From: G965202915 sp965202915
Lineage (GTDB): Bacteria; Pseudomonadota; Gammaproteobacteria; Eutrophobiales; Eutrophobiaceae
Length of the DNA stretch: 64,000 bases
NCBI GenBank assembly: GCA_965202915.1
Contig: OZ241847.1
Coordinates: 2,418,001 to 2,482,000, forward strand
Direction: 5' to 3'
Shown here: piece by piece, positions 34,497 through 42,491 of the stretch
Position numbering within the stretch: position 1 is the stretch's first letter
Layout of the letters: the number at the start of each line of letters is the position of its first letter
Program-made: the position numbers and the translations under genes
The notes under the pieces: generated by a model
What the model was told of the DNA's origin: nothing
What the model saw: the letters and a program-made list of their open reading frames with translations, nothing else
The model's database searches: none

Positions 34497-35912
34497 CTAT
34501 GCTTTCGCCGCCTCGGTGGCCGCCGGGGCGGCGACCACCGGTTTGGCGTCGGTATCAGGCACCGACCCCGCCAGGGCCGTGCGCATCAAATTATAAATCA
34601 GCAATGAAATACCGATATCCATCAAGGAACCGGCTATCGTGCGCACCAGCCAGTATGGCTTCATTGCCACCACGGTATCAACCCACTCCGAACCTGCCAT
34701 CAGCATGTAGCCCTGTTCAATGCCCTGTGCGGACAGCCCTATGCCCATCAAGGAGATGCCGCAGGTGATCAGCCAAAATGACCAGTTGCCGAGTTTGAAA
34801 GACCATAATGGTCGACCGCATACCAGCGGCCAAACATAGATCAGCCCGCCTATCGCCCAGACCACAAAGGTGCCAAACACGGTAAGATGGGAGTGGCTGA
34901 TCACGAAATCGGTAAAGTGGGTCGGTTCCTGGATTGAGCGCAACGCTTCGGTTGAACCCTGGAAGCAACCGATTAAATACATAATTGAACCCATGATCAT
35001 GAATTTGGCGCACAAGTTCTGGCCAAAGTTATGCCAGCGGCCAATCATGGTACCAAAGAAATTCTGCAATACCGTCCACACCGGAATGATCAGCAACATT
35101 GAAGTGATAATCGCCAGGGTTTCCGCCCAATCGGCAAATGGGCTGTATAAATAATGATGCAGGCCCACAAACGGGTAAAATACCGCCAGTGACCAAAACC
35201 CTATCATCGATAGTTTATGGCTGTAAATCGGATTCTTGATGCTGGCCGGTAGAAAATAATAGATCAATACATACCCCGCCGGGGTGATCCACAGGCCGAC
35301 AATATAGTGTAGAAACAGACCGTGAAACGCGGCGTTATTGATACCGGGAATGGCATAAGGGATCACGAATCCAAGCAATAGATTGGCAACCGTCCACACC
35401 AGTGCCGCCACCAAATACCACAACGAAACATACATCGGTCGAATGACCCGCTTGGCAACGGTTACGATGACTTGATAGGTCATAAGCGCAATCGCCACAA
35501 AGAACATAATATCCGGAATCAGCGGTAATTCGCCGGCTTCCAGCCCCTGATTATGGCCCAGTAATAATGACACCATGCCCACGATCAGCGCGGCGTTCCA
35601 AAGCCACAGCAATGGGTAGCCCCAATGCGTCTTGTGAACCGCGGTACCGGTCAGGCGTGGCAGTATATAAAACACCAGACCAACGAACAGGGTTGAAAAC
35701 GCGCCGAAGATCACTCCGTTCACATGCATGGGCCGCAAGCGGCCAAAGGTTAAATAGGAGTTCTGGCCAAGGTATTCGGGAAAATTAAACATGGTCGAGA
35801 TGGTGATCCCGATAGATGGGGCAAACATCAGCCAGACACCGCCCCATAACAACCATAGGCGGATCAGTTTGTAATCGGTTATTTGGTCATAATCAATAGC
35901 GGTATTGGCCAT
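34497..35912 (-). CDS. ccoN: cbb3-type cytochrome c oxidase catalytic subunit CcoN
   Basis: The 471-residue protein has about 12 membrane helices and the heme-copper oxidase signature. RLRPMHVNGVIFGAFS carries a low-spin heme ligand, FLHYIVGLWITPAGY and GLHHYLYSPFADWAE carry the CuB ligands, and SHSHLTVFGTFVVWAIGGL carries the high-spin heme ligands. It reduces oxygen at high affinity at the inner membrane. The ATG at 35912 is chosen; an upstream GTG frame to 35963 adds a non-family extension that reaches into the terminator. It leads the minus-strand operon ccoN, ccoO-P, ccoS, anchor, two small genes, safE-like and ccoI. Confidence 0.95.
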   Translation of the reverse strand: MANTAIDYDQITDYKLIRLWLLWGGVWLMFAPSIGITISTMFNFPEYLGQNSYLTFGRLRPMHVNGVIFGAFSTLFVGLVFYILPRLTGTAVHKTHWGYPLLWLWNAALIVGMVSLLLGHNQGLEAGELPLIPDIMFFVAIALMTYQVIVTVAKRVIRPMYVSLWYLVAALVWTVANLLLGFVIPYAIPGINNAAFHGLFLHYIVGLWITPAGYVLIYYFLPASIKNPIYSHKLSMIGFWSLAVFYPFVGLHHYLYSPFADWAETLAIITSMLLIIPVWTVLQNFFGTMIGRWHNFGQNLCAKFMIMGSIMYLIGCFQGSTEALRSIQEPTHFTDFVISHSHLTVFGTFVVWAIGGLIYVWPLVCGRPLWSFKLGNWSFWLITCGISLMGIGLSAQGIEQGYMLMAGSEWVDTVVAMKPYWLVRTIAGSLMDIGISLLIYNLMRTALAGSVPDTDAKPVVAAPAATEAAKA

Positions 35913-35950
35913 AATCCTAAATGATAGTGTTGCGGTTAAGTCAGTATTTA

Positions 35951-35994
35951 TAAAACTTCCCACCCGGCGAGAGTGAAATACTCCCGCCGGGAAG
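35951..35994 (-). terminator. Rho-independent terminator upstream of ccoN
   Basis: The inverted repeat CCCGGCG (35963-35969) / CGCCGGG (35985-35991), extended by GAG/CTC and outer TTCC/GGAA pairs, forms a strong GC stem. On the minus strand it is followed by AAGTTTTATAAA, a short U tract. It lies 15-58 bases after the stop of the cytochrome c gene, so it should end the upstream trio and separate it from the cbb3 operon. Confidence 0.72.
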
Positions 35995-36008
35995 GAAATG
36001 GCTGCGTT

Positions 36009-36464
36009 TTAGTGACGCCCGGGATCCAAAGTGGAACCGCGATTAGCCCAGTAAGAATAGGCTTCAAGCGCCTTCATCGCCGGACCGTCGGGATCGATTT
36101 TTTCGCCCTGATTGGGCTTCTCAATACACCAATTCACCATGTCGCGGTAAGTCGCAAACTCGCCCATTTGCTCCTGGAATTTGGGGAATAATTGCGGATG
36201 CGCGTCAGACGTGTCCGGATGACACATTGCACAAGCGGCTCCGGTATTGGAAAGATTCACTCCCAATTCCTTCTGCATGGCCTTGTCTCCGTGCCACAGC
36301 AGGTCACCCACGCGAACCTGCTCCATGAACTCTTCCTCAAAGGCTTGCAACTGATCAGGGGTATGCTTTTCCTTATGGGCCAATGCCAAACCACCGAACA
36401 GGAACAGGGTCAATGCCAATAAGCCGCTTATCCCGATTGATTTATAATAAGACGTTTTATTCAT
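36009..36464 (-). CDS. Periplasmic mono-heme cytochrome c
   Basis: The 151-residue protein has a signal peptide (ISGLLALTLFLFGGLALA, residues 12-29) and a single heme motif CAMCHP near residue 78. Later motifs MVNWCIEKP and ALEAYSYWANRG resemble the C-terminal part of SoxA/TsdA-type cytochromes (the M-x-x-W-C-I block followed by an A-Y-S-Y-W helix). It may shuttle electrons to the cbb3 oxidase encoded next to it. It starts 15 bases after the metallophosphoesterase gene stops, forming a three-gene operon that ends in a terminator. Confidence 0.82.
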   Translation of the reverse strand: MNKTSYYKSIGISGLLALTLFLFGGLALAHKEKHTPDQLQAFEEEFMEQVRVGDLLWHGDKAMQKELGVNLSNTGAACAMCHPDTSDAHPQLFPKFQEQMGEFATYRDMVNWCIEKPNQGEKIDPDGPAMKALEAYSYWANRGSTLDPGRH

Positions 36465-36479
36465 CGTTCATATCCCCCG

Positions 36480-37628
36480 TTATTTGTATGGCCACATCTT
36501 GTCCGCAATCCGACGACTCAGGATCTGATTATCGTTATCACCGGTTCCGGAATCATGTACGGCTTCGGCAAAAATATGCTCGGGCTTGCGCCACATTTTA
36601 TAGGTGTTGTCGACCGCGCCGTTGGTGTCCATCGCCAGCAGGTCCCAACCGACGCCGTCAAAATGATCTCCGGGGTCGACCCTCAGCATGGGTTTGGTCA
36701 GTGCCGGCACACCCTCCGGTGCATAAGGCCAGGGCCAGGAAGTGGCCAGCATGCCAATCGAGCGCATATTGCCGATCTCATTGTAGAGCACCTGATGCAC
36801 GTGCCCGTGGATATTGGTAACATTGGTGAAGCCCTCAAGGATCTCATGCACTTCGCGCCAATCCCGCACCCAGAAATTCCACGGCGGATAGTATTCATAA
36901 AGCGGGTTATGGCTAAACACCACCAGGGGCTCGCCTTTGGGCCAGTCGCCAACCGCATCCTGCAACCATTTCAATTGCTCGGGGCCCAATCCCGCCCACG
37001 GACCGGCTACGGTGCCGTCCAATGCCTCCATATGCCCCATACGTTCGCGCGGGCTCATCTTTTTGGCCGACCAATAATCCGGTGCCTGGCCAACGGTATT
37101 CAAACCGATCAGACGCACCCCTTTATGGTCTTTGACCCATGGCGATGCGCCGAAATCCTTTTCCCATTTCTTGCCCAGGTCCAGATACCAATCGTGTTCG
37201 CCGGGAATAAACAATTGCTCGATCTTCAGCTCCGACAGCAACTCCTTGCCAAGATCCAGCTCCACCGGATCAGCGGTTTGAGCAAGATCGCCGCCGAATA
37301 TCAGGAAATCCAGCGATGACCCTATGTCCCCTATCTCTTTTATCGCCAGCTTGGTTTTTTCCACAAACCGTTCATTAACGTCGCGCGGATAAAGATGGGT
37401 GTCGGAAAGCCATGCGAACCGGAACGGCTTGGTGACCGCGGCCGAGGCAAAATCGATGGTGTTGACCAATGGAAACCAACCCAGATAAGCCGCAGTCCCG
37501 ACGGCACTGCCAATCAGTGATTTCTGAATAAAGGTGCGACGGGTGATGGTGGTGGTCGGGTCGGGACCGCTGCCGGGAGGATTCAATTCCCGATGCATGG
37601 TACCGCGGATTTTATCAAGCTCTTTCAT
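36480..37628 (-). CDS. Tat-exported metallophosphoesterase
   Basis: The 382-residue protein has a Tat signal (TRRTFIQKSLIGSAVGTAAYL, shown in part: TRRTFIQ at about 28-34). A calcineurin-like phosphoesterase domain follows with the metal motifs SDTHLY, GGDLAQ, GEHDW (usually GNHD), SHNPL and HGHVHQ in order, so the dinuclear metal site is nearly complete, with Asn changed to Glu in the third motif. The substrate is unknown. GAGG lies 8 bases before the ATG. It lies between a cupredoxin-like gene and a cytochrome c gene, next to cbb3 oxidase, which hints at a link with respiration rather than nutrition. Confidence 0.85.
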   Translation of the reverse strand: MKELDKIRGTMHRELNPPGSGPDPTTTITRRTFIQKSLIGSAVGTAAYLGWFPLVNTIDFASAAVTKPFRFAWLSDTHLYPRDVNERFVEKTKLAIKEIGDIGSSLDFLIFGGDLAQTADPVELDLGKELLSELKIEQLFIPGEHDWYLDLGKKWEKDFGASPWVKDHKGVRLIGLNTVGQAPDYWSAKKMSPRERMGHMEALDGTVAGPWAGLGPEQLKWLQDAVGDWPKGEPLVVFSHNPLYEYYPPWNFWVRDWREVHEILEGFTNVTNIHGHVHQVLYNEIGNMRSIGMLATSWPWPYAPEGVPALTKPMLRVDPGDHFDGVGWDLLAMDTNGAVDNTYKMWRKPEHIFAEAVHDSGTGDNDNQILSRRIADKMWPYK

Positions 37629-37684
37629 AGTAAGTTACCTCTTTATTTAATCTAAAATCAAGATCGTAAACAATCCGCCAAGCC

Positions 37685-37719
37685 CACCGCTTTATGCCCT
37701 TCAGGGCAATATTGCGGTG
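37685..37719 (-). repeat. Nested stem-loop containing one CCC/GGG mini-repeat unit
   Basis: CACCGC (37685-37690) pairs with GCGGTG (37714-37719), and inside them TGCCC (37695-37699) pairs with GGGCA (37704-37708) around a TTCA loop. The element lies just after the stop of the cupredoxin-like gene and before the metallophosphoesterase gene. No U tract follows on the minus strand, so it is better seen as an RNA stabiliser or processing site than as a terminator. TTTATGCCCTTCAGGG matches 15 of 16 bases of the array at 17789. Confidence 0.65.
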
Positions 37720-37722
37720 TGC

Positions 37723-38439
37723 CTATTTTGTCAATTCAATATCTAATTCGGCAGTTTTGCCACCTTCCACCGTGACGTCCATTTTGGTCTCTCCGGTCAG
37801 TTTCTGCCAGACGACCAGGCTGTAATTACCGGCGGGAATATCGGTAATGCTGAACGTGCCGTCATCTCCGCTGAGCGCATAATAAGGATTATCGGCGACA
37901 TGGATATGCGCCAACATCCAGCCATGGGCATCGCAGTCCACCTTAACCAGGCCGGGTTTCTTTAATTGCTTGGTGATCTTCTGACCCTCATTGGGCAGGG
38001 CCAGATTAAACGCGGTGCGCTTACCGTAATAACCGTGGGTGTTGTGTAATAACGGGTCCGAATTGAGGATATCGATAGGCCCCTTGGGAATGATCTGGAC
38101 GCGGGGAATGAAAACACAGTTTTTCTGATCCAGCACCGCGTTGGCCGTGGGTTCCCCCCATGCCTTGCCTTGCTTTACACCCTTGAGATAGACAACCGCC
38201 TGTTGTACGCGGCCGTCTTCAGACACCAGTATTTGCGGCTCTTTGCGCTTTTTGCCACAGATCTGAGCGTCCTTGGTGGGAATGATGGTTTTCATCGGCA
38301 CAGTGCCATTGAAGGTGATCTGGCCCTGGATTGAACCGCCATCGACGACGTCTATCGCGTTGTAGCCGTAAGCCAAACCCGTGACAAACAACAACAGCAA
38401 TACACCCAAGCTGGAACTTATCGAACTATAATGTATCAT
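37723..38439 (-). CDS. Cupredoxin-like / carboxypeptidase regulatory-like secreted protein
   Basis: The 238-residue protein has a signal peptide (SSLGVLLLLFVTGLAYG, residues 9-25). It contains HNTHGYYG near 132-139 and VDCDAHGWMLAHIHV near 166-180, a Cys/His/Met arrangement like the copper site of plastocyanin-type proteins. A carboxypeptidase regulatory-like fold closes the protein (ALSGDDGTFSITDIPAGNYS). AAGG lies 10 bases before the ATG. A probable periplasmic copper or electron-carrier protein. First gene of the trio with metallophosphoesterase and cytochrome c; it has its own promoter. Confidence 0.78.
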   Translation of the reverse strand: MIHYSSISSSLGVLLLLFVTGLAYGYNAIDVVDGGSIQGQITFNGTVPMKTIIPTKDAQICGKKRKEPQILVSEDGRVQQAVVYLKGVKQGKAWGEPTANAVLDQKNCVFIPRVQIIPKGPIDILNSDPLLHNTHGYYGKRTAFNLALPNEGQKITKQLKKPGLVKVDCDAHGWMLAHIHVADNPYYALSGDDGTFSITDIPAGNYSLVVWQKLTGETKMDVTVEGGKTAELDIELTK

Positions 38440-38484
38440 AGTAAAGCTACCTTAAAAGTAATCCAAAGAGATTGCCCGTAAGTA

Positions 38485-38512
38485 ATTATAGACTGTTTTT
38501 TTATAAAGGCAA
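38485..38512 (-). promoter_or_regulatory. Promoter of the cupredoxin/metallophosphoesterase/cytochrome operon
   Basis: On the minus strand TTGCCT (38512-38507) and a perfect TATAAT (38490-38485) are separated by 16 bases, about 46 bases upstream of the ATG. This is a good sigma-70 type match. Confidence 0.62.
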
Positions 38513-38582
38513 AATATTTTTTCCAAATCCATTATTATGCCGTTTCTATGATAACGCATACCAGAGTGAAATACCATTCCAG

Positions 38583-39263
38583 ATGTCCGAAGCGAACCAC
38601 CCAGAGCGCATAAATACCCCGGAGGGCATGAATACCCCAGAGGGCATAAATACCGGGAATCGACAATTAGTACAGACGGTAATAGCCGGGTTTTGTCCGA
38701 TATTTATGGTCGTCGAATCGACGATACAGGGACTGGCCACGGGTGCTCTGATTGCATTGACGGTATTGACCAGTATGGTGCTGATTGGATGTGCCCGGCA
38801 ATGGATTGATCCGGACGTGCGGATGCTGTTTGTCACCATCATCTGTGCCACCTTGGCGGCAATATTGGCTTTACTGCTGGCGGCCCATTGTTACGGGTTA
38901 TATTTGATCATAGGGGTGTACCTGCCATTGGTCGCGCTCAACTGTTTTACTTTGGCCCGCAAACAGACGGGCTGTTTTGGTAATGGATTGATGGCGTTAC
39001 TGAAGGATGGGGCGATCATGACGACGGCGGTGATCGCGGTGTTCGGGGTGTTCGGTCTGGTTCGTGAATTATTTCTCCATGCCTCTGTTTTCAAGCAATT
39101 TGATTTTGATTTGGGGCAATTTAAGCCGGATACCGGCCTGGTTTTATTTGATCATTTTAATGGCGTTATGCTGTTTGCAAACGGCGCCGGTACCTTATTA
39201 ATCCTGGCCACGTTGATGGCGGCGGCCAATCTGATATGCGGGCTCGGCGAAACCGAGTCTTGA
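38583..39263 (+). CDS. rnfE: RnfE/RsxE-like membrane protein (orphan)
   Basis: The 226-residue product has six hydrophobic segments and matches the RnfE pattern: LVQTVIAGFCPIFMVVESTI (family L-V-Q-x-x-G-x-C-P), RQWIDPDVRMLFVTIICA, YGLYLIIGVYLPLVALNC and GLMALLKDGAIMTTAVIAVFG, then LVREL. RnfE is a subunit of the Rnf/Rsx ion-translocating ferredoxin:NAD oxidoreductase. rnfABCDG are missing upstream, although rnfE-nth is the usual end of that operon. The N-terminus carries a repeated INTPEG/MNTPEG stretch made by mini-repeats in the DNA. Only one ATG is sensible (38583), with a weak ribosome site. The C-terminal part is more diverged. Confidence 0.75.
   Translation: MSEANHPERINTPEGMNTPEGINTGNRQLVQTVIAGFCPIFMVVESTIQGLATGALIALTVLTSMVLIGCARQWIDPDVRMLFVTIICATLAAILALLLAAHCYGLYLIIGVYLPLVALNCFTLARKQTGCFGNGLMALLKDGAIMTTAVIAVFGVFGLVRELFLHASVFKQFDFDLGQFKPDTGLVLFDHFNGVMLFANGAGTLLILATLMAAANLICGLGETES
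38600..38657. repeat. 18-base mini-repeats inside the 5' end of rnfE
   Basis: Units start with CCC at 38600, 38617 and 38635, with a partial one at 38653, a spacing of 17-18 bases. The unit is CCC-[CA]-[GA]GA-GGGCAT-[AG]-AATA. Because 18 is a multiple of three, the repeats encode hexapeptides of the N-T-P-E-G-[IM] type without breaking the frame. GGGCATAAATACC at 38642-38654 is identical to the reverse complement of 17785-17797. Confidence 0.75.
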
Positions 39264-39290
39264 GCTTCCGTCATTGACCCACTTAGCAAT

Positions 39291-39953
39291 GTGAATAACA
39301 CCAAGCGCACCGCGATCCTCAAAAAATTAAAAGCTCATAATCCGAATCCAACCACCGAACTCCGATATGGCTCCCCATTTGAACTGCTGATCGCGGTGAT
39401 CCTGTCGGCGCAGGCGACGGACCTCGGCGTCAATAAGGCGACTTTAAAACTTTACCCGATTGCCAATACCCCGGAAGCAATTTTAAAACTGGGCCTGGGC
39501 AAATTAAAAAAATACATAAAGACAATCGGTCTTTATAACACCAAGGCGCGAAATATTATCAACACCTGCCGGATATTGATCGACGCTCATGCAGGACAGG
39601 TACCGAACACCCGCGAGGCGCTGGAACAATTACCCGGGGTCGGGCGCAAGACTGCAAACGTGATTCTCAATACCGCCTTCGGCCAGCCGACTATTGCCGT
39701 CGATACCCATATTTTTCGGGTGGCCAACCGCACCCGCCTGGCCGCGGGTGACAACGTGCTGGAGGTGGAAAAACGCCTGTTGAAATTTATCCCCGATAAC
39801 TACAAACAAAACGCTCACCACTGGCTGATCCTGCACGGGCGCTATACTTGCATGGCCAGAAAACCGCAATGCGGGCGGTGTATTATTTACCCGGAATGTG
39901 AATGGGATCAAAAGACCGATTATACAGGCCCGGATACAACCCCAAGGCAATGA
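39291..39953 (+). CDS. nth: Endonuclease III (DNA glycosylase/AP lyase)
   Basis: The 220-residue enzyme removes oxidised pyrimidines. It starts at GTG, 27 bases after rnfE. The helix-hairpin-helix motif LPGVGRKTANVI at about residues 112-123 carries the catalytic Lys. The catalytic Asp is in VDTHIFRVANR near 138. The four-cysteine iron-sulfur cluster (C-x6-C-x2-C-x5-C: CMARKPQCGRCIIYPEC) is complete near residues 186-202. The rnfE-nth pair matches other Gammaproteobacteria. Its stop is 10 bases from the end of convergent smpB. Confidence 0.96.
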   Translation: MNNTKRTAILKKLKAHNPNPTTELRYGSPFELLIAVILSAQATDLGVNKATLKLYPIANTPEAILKLGLGKLKKYIKTIGLYNTKARNIINTCRILIDAHAGQVPNTREALEQLPGVGRKTANVILNTAFGQPTIAVDTHIFRVANRTRLAAGDNVLEVEKRLLKFIPDNYKQNAHHWLILHGRYTCMARKPQCGRCIIYPECEWDQKTDYTGPDTTPRQ

Positions 39954-39963
39954 GCCCTTAAAC

Positions 39964-40431
39964 TTAATGCCTTAATATTCTTGCCTTTTGCCTTTGCCAA
40001 TCGCGTTCTTTTTCGGTGGCCCGTTTATCATGCTGTTTCTTTCCCCGGGCAATGCCGATTTCAAGTTTAACCCGGCCCCGTTTCCAATACATTGCCGTGG
40101 GGACCAAGGCAAACCCCTTGCGTTCGGTGGCGCCGATCAATCTTGCGATCTCGTTTCGGTGCAGCAGTAATTTGCGCAACCGCCGCGGCTCAGGCGCAAT
40201 ATGCGTGGACGCCGCGGGCAACGGCGTGATCGACGCCCCCAATAAAAAGGCTTCACCTTGTTTGAGCAATATATAACCGTCCCGAATCTGCACCTTGCCG
40301 GCTTTCAGACTTTTCACTTCCCAGCCTTGCAGCGCAATACCGGCCTCCAGGGATTCCACAATAAAATAATCATGCCGCGCCTTTTTATTCAGGACGATGG
40401 TGGTCTTCGAGGAAGGGGCTTGTTTGCTCAC
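39964..40431 (-). CDS. smpB: SsrA-binding protein SmpB
   Basis: The 155-residue protein binds tmRNA during trans-translation on stalled ribosomes. Family sequence runs from IVLNKKARHDYFIVESLEAGIALQGWEVKSL through QIRDGYILL to ERKGFALVPTAMYWKRGRVKLEIGIARGKKQHDKR, with the usual basic helical C-tail (shown here in parts: NKKARHDYFI, GWEVKSL, ARGKKQHDKR). I chose the GTG at 40431, which gives the normal family length; an ATG frame to 40506 adds 25 unrelated residues. A TATAAT lies only about 12 bases upstream of the GTG, so the mRNA may have a very short leader. Confidence 0.93.
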   Translation of the reverse strand: MSKQAPSSKTTIVLNKKARHDYFIVESLEAGIALQGWEVKSLKAGKVQIRDGYILLKQGEAFLLGASITPLPAASTHIAPEPRRLRKLLLHRNEIARLIGATERKGFALVPTAMYWKRGRVKLEIGIARGKKQHDKRATEKERDWQRQKARILRH

Positions 40432-40581
40432 GGGATCAGGATTATAGCGCAACCGGCCCAAAGCGGTTATGATCCCGGAACCGGCAAGATTCGGGTGGGC
40501 CGGCATTTATATCAGGCGGGCAAATCAGGCAAGCCGGCGCGCCCACGATCTGATTATTATATGGTGGCTTAGTCATCCCGG

Positions 40582-40610
40582 TTGAGCATACCAGTATTCT
40601 GCGGCAAAAT
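40582..40610 (+). promoter_or_regulatory. Candidate promoter of the NSS transporter gene
   Basis: TTGAGC (40582-40587) and CAAAAT (40605-40610) are separated by 17 bases, followed by AAGG about 9 bases before the ATG at 40633. The -35 and -10 are each 4 of 6, so this is a moderate match. Confidence 0.4.
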
Positions 40611-40632
40611 ATCGGCATAAAGGTAAATTAGG

Positions 40633-42045
40633 ATGATCACAAAACGCAAATCACTGCATGGACAATGGTCCTCGCGCTGGGCCTTCATTATGGCCGCAAC
40701 CGGGTCCGCGGTCGGGCTCGGCAACATCTGGAAATTTCCCTATATGACCGGTGAAAATGGCGGCGCCGCGTTTGTGCTCATATACCTGCTATGCGTGATA
40801 TTGGTGGGCGTCCCGATCATGATGGCCGAGGTGCTGCTGGGCCGGCGCGGACGCCAGAATCCCATCAACACCATGCATACCCTGGCGCTGGAGGAAAAAG
40901 CCAGTAAATATTGGCAATTGCTGGGATGGATGGGCGTATTGGCCGGCTTTTTGATCCTGTCATTTTACAACGTGGTCGCCGGCTGGACCCTGGCCTATAT
41001 CTTTCGTACCGGTTCCGGCATGTTCGTTGACGCCGATGCGGAATTTTCGGCGCGGATCTTTACCGAATTGGTGTCCGATCCGGAACGCCTGCTGGCCTGG
41101 CATACGACTTTTATGGCACTGACGGTTATTGTCATCTCTCGCGGCGTCAAAAGCGGTTTGGAAAAAACCATGCGCTGTTTAATGCCGGCCCTGGTGTTGT
41201 TATTATTAGTCATGGTCGGCTATGCGATGAGTACCGAGCGATTCATCGACGGCATAAATTATATGTTTGTACCGAATTTTGAAAAACTGGCCGACAAACA
41301 TTTGTTTGGTGATATCTTTTTACCGGCCTTGGGCCAGGCTTTTTTCAGCCTGAGTCTGGGCATGGGTGCAATCATGATCTATGGTTCCTATTTGTCACAA
41401 AAGGCATCGATCACCACCACCACGATCACCATTGCTCTGGCCGATACCGCGGTTGCGATCTTAGCCGGTATCGCGATATTTCCCATCGTCTTTACCTATG
41501 GCCTGCAACCGGGCGGCGGTCCGGGTCTGATCTTTTTATCCTTGCCCATCGCGTTCGGCCAAATGCCTTTTGGCACGTTTTTTGGCACCCTGTTTTTCTG
41601 TCTGTTAATGGTTGCCGGATGGACCTCTGCGATTTCCCTGCTTGAACCGGCGGTCACCTGGCTAGTCGAAAACGCCAATATGAGCCGGGTAAAAGCCACG
41701 GCCGTGGCCGGATTGATTACCTGGGTGCTGGGCCTGTTGACCATACTATCCTTTAACCACTGGGCCTTTACTTTCACGTTTGCCGGACAAGTAAAGGAAA
41801 ATGGTATTTTTGACGTTCTGGATATTCTGACCACAAATATCATGCTGCCTCTGGGCGGTTTATTAATGGCCATTTTTGCAGCCTGGATCATGACCCGTTC
41901 GTCCACGGTTGCGGAACTGAACGTCGGCGACGGCCTGATCTATAAAAGCTGGCGAATGGCAGTGCGCTATATTGCACCGATTGCGGTGACAATTATCTTT
42001 CTAAACGCGATTGGCGTTTTACAATTGACCGGTTTGGTGAGCTAA
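40633..42045 (+). CDS. Sodium-dependent transporter of the neurotransmitter:sodium symporter family
   Basis: The 470-residue protein has about 12 helices and the NSS signature at the N-terminus: WSSRWAFIMAATGSAVGLG, then NIWKFPYMTGENGGAAFV, in which the unwound helix 1 binds sodium and substrate. LPALGQAFFSLSLGMGAIMIYGSYL near residue 228-252 is helix 6 (parts: GQAFFSLSLGMGAIM). MVAGWTSAISLLEP matches helix 8. It is related to LeuT-like amino acid transporters. It is inserted between smpB and ratA, which are usually adjacent or divergent in this group. Substrate cannot be told from the sequence; an amino acid is likely. Confidence 0.92.
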   Translation: MITKRKSLHGQWSSRWAFIMAATGSAVGLGNIWKFPYMTGENGGAAFVLIYLLCVILVGVPIMMAEVLLGRRGRQNPINTMHTLALEEKASKYWQLLGWMGVLAGFLILSFYNVVAGWTLAYIFRTGSGMFVDADAEFSARIFTELVSDPERLLAWHTTFMALTVIVISRGVKSGLEKTMRCLMPALVLLLLVMVGYAMSTERFIDGINYMFVPNFEKLADKHLFGDIFLPALGQAFFSLSLGMGAIMIYGSYLSQKASITTTTITIALADTAVAILAGIAIFPIVFTYGLQPGGGPGLIFLSLPIAFGQMPFGTFFGTLFFCLLMVAGWTSAISLLEPAVTWLVENANMSRVKATAVAGLITWVLGLLTILSFNHWAFTFTFAGQVKENGIFDVLDILTTNIMLPLGGLLMAIFAAWIMTRSSTVAELNVGDGLIYKSWRMAVRYIAPIAVTIIFLNAIGVLQLTGLVS

Positions 42046-42053
42046 TTATAACC

Positions 42054-42491
42054 GTGACTGAAATAACCAAGACCGCAACGGTGCCGTATTCCCCGACTGA
42101 AATGTTCCGGCTGGTTAATGACATCGAATCCTACGCTCAATTTTTACCCTGGTGCACCGACACCAAAATATTACACAAGGCTGAAACTCAAGTAACGGCC
42201 ACCGTTTCACTGGCAATGGGAAAATTACGCCAATCATTCACCACCGAAAACACCATGGAGTCTGACCGACTGATCAACATGCGCCTTGTGACCGGCCCAT
42301 TTAAGAAGCTGGAGGGTAGCTGGGGATTCCAGCCGCATAATGACAATGGCTGTCTGATCAAACTGCATATGGATTTTGAATTTGAAAATAAATTGCTTAA
42401 ATACACCCTGGGAGGCGCGTTTAATAAGATAGTCAATTCCCTTGTGGCCGCATTTGCCGAACGGGCGCAACAGGTGTATGGCAAGCGGTAA
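42054..42491 (+). CDS. ratA: RatA-type ubiquinone-binding / ribosome association toxin family protein
   Basis: The 145-residue START/COQ10-type protein starts at GTG 8 bases after the transporter gene. Motifs VPYSPTEMFRLVNDIESYAQ and FLPWC mark the family start, RLVTGPFKKLEGSW the middle and FENKLLKYTLGGAFNKIV the C-terminal helix. In E. coli RatA inhibits 70S assembly; in other bacteria COQ10-like proteins bind ubiquinone. It overlaps ratB by 14 bases. The neighbourhood ratA-ratB-bamE-fur is a standard gammaproteobacterial block. Confidence 0.92.
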   Translation: MTEITKTATVPYSPTEMFRLVNDIESYAQFLPWCTDTKILHKAETQVTATVSLAMGKLRQSFTTENTMESDRLINMRLVTGPFKKLEGSWGFQPHNDNGCLIKLHMDFEFENKLLKYTLGGAFNKIVNSLVAAFAERAQQVYGKR

